Assembly (NCBI RefSeq): GCF_041438805.1
Contig: NZ_CP109190.1
Coordinates: 2,294,001 to 2,358,000 of the forward strand
Direction: 5' to 3'
Length of the DNA stretch: 64,000 nucleotides
DNA from: Streptomyces sp. NBC_01707
GTDB taxonomy: Bacteria > Actinomycetota > Actinomycetes > Streptomycetales > Streptomycetaceae
Under the pieces are notes generated by a model that did not search any database, was not told the origin of the DNA, and saw only the letters and a program-made list of their open reading frames with translations. Below are positions 61,334 to 64,000 of the stretch, in pieces (position 1 is the first letter of the stretch; each line of letters starts with the position of its first letter). The position numbers and the translations under genes were made by a program.

Positions 61334-63292
61334 TCAGGCCCCCTTTCCGGTGCGGCGCTGTGTCGGCTGCGTGACACGGTCGAGCATCAGGCCGAGGCAG
61401 ACGATCGCGGCACCTGCGACCAGTCCGGTCGCGAGGTCGCCCTGGGCGAGGCCGAACACGACGTCGTAGCCGAGAGCGCCTCCGCCGACGAGACCACCGA
61501 TGACGACGACGGCGAGTACGAGGACGACTCCCTGGTTGACGGCGAGCAGCAGTGCCGGGCGGGCCAACGGCAGCTGGACCTTGCGCAGCTGCTGCATCCC
61601 GGTGGCGCCGAGCGAACGCGAGGACTCCATGACGACGGGGTCGACGCTGTTCATCCCCTGCGTGGTGATGCGGACGACGGCGGGCAGCGCGTAGATGACG
61701 GCGGCGGCCACCGCCGGTGCGCGGCCGACGCCGAACAGAGCGACCACAGGGATGAGGTAGACGAACTGCGGCATCGTCTGGAACACGTCGAGCACCGGAC
61801 GCAGCAGGCGTTCCACCCGCTCGCTCCGGGAAGCGGCGATACCGACGGCGAAACCGATCACCAGGGTGACGGCGACGCCGGCCAGCACCTGGGAGAGCGT
61901 GTTGAGCGCCGGGTCCCAGACGCCGAGTACGCCGATCGCGGCCATCGCGAGGACGGCGGTCAGCGTGGTGCGCCATGTGCCGATCATCATGGCGAGTACG
62001 GCGACCAGCAGGAGCAGTGCCCACCAGGGCAGCCACTGGAGCCCGTCACGTACCGGATCGAGGATCCAGGTGGTGAAGTGGGCGGCCCAGTCCGCCGTGC
62101 CGCCGATGACGGGCACGCCGGAGTAGAGGTGGTCGGTCATCCAGCCGACGGCCTCATTGACCGGCTCGGCGATGCCGACGGTCCAGGCATCGGGCCAGGT
62201 CGGCTTGGAGGCGAGCCGTGCCACGACGGCGGCGCCAACGGTGCCGGCCACCACGACGGCCCAGCCTGACCAGGCGGGCCCGGCCTGCGGGGCGGTGCCG
62301 ATGCGGTTGCCGGCCGCGGCGGTGACCCGGTCGAGGACGACGGCGAGCAGCACGATCGGAATTCCTGCGGCGAGCGCGGCGCCGACATCGACGGAGGCGA
62401 GGGCCTGGTAGACGCGGTCACCGAGGCCGCCCGCGCCGATCACGGAGGCGATGACGGCCATCGACAGGGCCATCATGATCGTCTGGTTGAGGCCGAGCAG
62501 CAGTTCCTTGCGGGCGAGCGGAAGCCGGGCGGTGAGGAGTCGCTGCCGTCCCGTCGCGCCGAGCGAGGCCGCTGCCTCCATGACGCCGGCGTCGGCGTCA
62601 CGCAGTCCGAGCGCGGTCAGCCGGGCCATCGGAGGTGCCGCGTAGATGACGGTCGCGAGGACGGCGGCGGGCACCCCGATACCGAAGACCAGCACGACCG
62701 GCAGCAGGTACGCGAAGGCCGGCATGACCTGCATGGTGTCGAGTACCGGGCGCAGAGAGCGGAAGACCCGGTCGGACAGACCGGCGGCCAGGCCGAGCAG
62801 CGCTCCGAGGATCACCGAGGCCAGCACGGCGACGACCATCAGCGCGAGGGTCTGCATCGTGGGCACCCACATGCCGAGCAGTGCGCAGAGGATGAACGCG
62901 GCGACGGCGGTGAGTGCGAGCCGGATGCCTGCGACCCGCCAGGCGATCAGACCGGCGGCGGCTGTGACACCGGCCCAGCCGGCCGCGAGCAGGACCAGGT
63001 AGACGCCGCGTACGGACAGCACGACGGCGTTGCTGATGTGCCCGAAGAAGTAGAGGAACAGCGGGTGGGTGTCGCGGTTGTCGATGATCCAGTCGCTGAC
63101 GTCGCCGAGCGGACCGGTCAGATCGACGGTGAGGCTCGCGGGCCATGTCCCGCCGCCGATGAGGAAGGCGCCGAGTATCAGCAGTGCGAGGGCGCCGACC
63201 AGCACGACGCCGGTGCGGTGCCGCGCGAAGGAGGAGGCCGTCGTGGAGGCGTCCAGCCCGGCGGTACGCGCGGTGGTGACGGTGGCGGTCAT
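61334..63292 (-). CDS. ABC transporter permease with two fused ProW-like domains
   Basis: The 652-residue membrane protein contains two homologous binding-protein-dependent permease domains. Each has a ProW-type EAA loop: VLDTMQVMPAFAYLLPVVLV with MEAAASLGATGRQRLL in the first half, and VLDVFQTMPQFVYLIPVVAL with MESSRSLGATGMQQLRKVQL in the second. Both domains of the channel are therefore on one chain, as in some actinobacterial betaine importers. ATG 63292 has a G-rich ribosome binding site. It ends 1 bp before the binding protein gene and begins 112 bp after the ATPase gene. Confidence 0.9.
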   Translation of the reverse strand: MTATVTTARTAGLDASTTASSFARHRTGVVLVGALALLILGAFLIGGGTWPASLTVDLTGPLGDVSDWIIDNRDTHPLFLYFFGHISNAVVLSVRGVYLVLLAAGWAGVTAAAGLIAWRVAGIRLALTAVAAFILCALLGMWVPTMQTLALMVVAVLASVILGALLGLAAGLSDRVFRSLRPVLDTMQVMPAFAYLLPVVLVFGIGVPAAVLATVIYAAPPMARLTALGLRDADAGVMEAAASLGATGRQRLLTARLPLARKELLLGLNQTIMMALSMAVIASVIGAGGLGDRVYQALASVDVGAALAAGIPIVLLAVVLDRVTAAAGNRIGTAPQAGPAWSGWAVVVAGTVGAAVVARLASKPTWPDAWTVGIAEPVNEAVGWMTDHLYSGVPVIGGTADWAAHFTTWILDPVRDGLQWLPWWALLLLVAVLAMMIGTWRTTLTAVLAMAAIGVLGVWDPALNTLSQVLAGVAVTLVIGFAVGIAASRSERVERLLRPVLDVFQTMPQFVYLIPVVALFGVGRAPAVAAAVIYALPAVVRITTQGMNSVDPVVMESSRSLGATGMQQLRKVQLPLARPALLLAVNQGVVLVLAVVVIGGLVGGGALGYDVVFGLAQGDLATGLVAGAAIVCLGLMLDRVTQPTQRRTGKGA

Positions 63293-63404
63293 CGCGGCCA
63301 CCCCCCGCTCGTGGGCCGGGAGGCCGGTGCGGCGGCCCGGCATTCCGGCGCGGACGGGCCGGCTGACGTATGACCCGGCGGAGCCGGGGAGGTACTGACA
63401 TGCA

Positions 63405-64000
<596 letters not shown>

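Overview
The base composition is very high G+C, with strong third-position G/C bias and GTG/TTG starts. The families present (DUF5997, MmyB-type XRE regulator, PucR, a SCO6166-like short MreB homologue, fused SecDF, a mycothiol-type DinB protein, STAND/TPR ATPase) point to a Streptomyces or close actinomycete chromosome. The window starts inside a DUF5997 gene and ends inside an ABC ATPase gene.

Region 1 (1-16.5 kb) is mostly housekeeping and conserved. It holds a pterin dehydratase divergent from an XRE/MmyB regulator, then a DUF1275 membrane protein. A minus-strand set follows of a short MreB-like ATPase, a small exported protein and a fused SecDF. Next are an NAD-dependent DNA ligase and a 4-TM/phosphatase fusion protein. 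Last is a catabolic set (aminobutyraldehyde dehydrogenase, NTF2-like protein, NCS1 permease) divergent from a PucR regulator, with a palindrome between them.

Region 2 (16.6-32 kb) holds two metallo-beta-lactamase-fold hydrolases flanking a DedA protein, and an aminotransferase-fold protein that has lost the PLP lysine. A sugar-acid catabolic locus follows: an enolase-superfamily dehydratase, Zn alcohol dehydrogenase and TIM-barrel protein on plus, and an IclR regulator with SMP-30 lactonase on minus. A CGAAC-type motif recurs upstream of three of its transcription starts. A PAP2-DAG kinase fusion, methyltransferase, VOC protein, DUF5107/TPR protein and a DUF6204-like protein complete the region.

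Region 3 (32-47 kb) is an accessory or decayed region. It has truncated IS5-like and IS481-like transposases, frameshifted small genes, a duplicated non-coding repeat and orphan methyltransferases. Its right end is the strongest system in the window: a small all-helical protein and a STAND/TPR ATPase, overlapping by 4 nt and carrying matching (G)xxRVYQAxxDQ peptides. This is the layout of a bacterial amyloid-signalling (Bell effector plus NLR) immunity pair. Just outside it are three perfect 11-bp repeats and the 3' half of a tRNA gene ending in CCA, which looks like the attachment site of an integrative element.

Region 4 (47-64 kb) is conserved again. It has a MerR regulator divergent from a small acidic protein with a MerR-type operator, a Kup potassium transporter, a two-domain sulfurtransferase, and a corrinoid/metal-chelate ABC importer preceded by a cobalamin riboswitch on the same strand. 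A flavodoxin-reductase-like membrane oxidoreductase, a Pro-rich membrane protein and a glycine betaine-type ABC importer (ATPase truncated by the window end) close the window.
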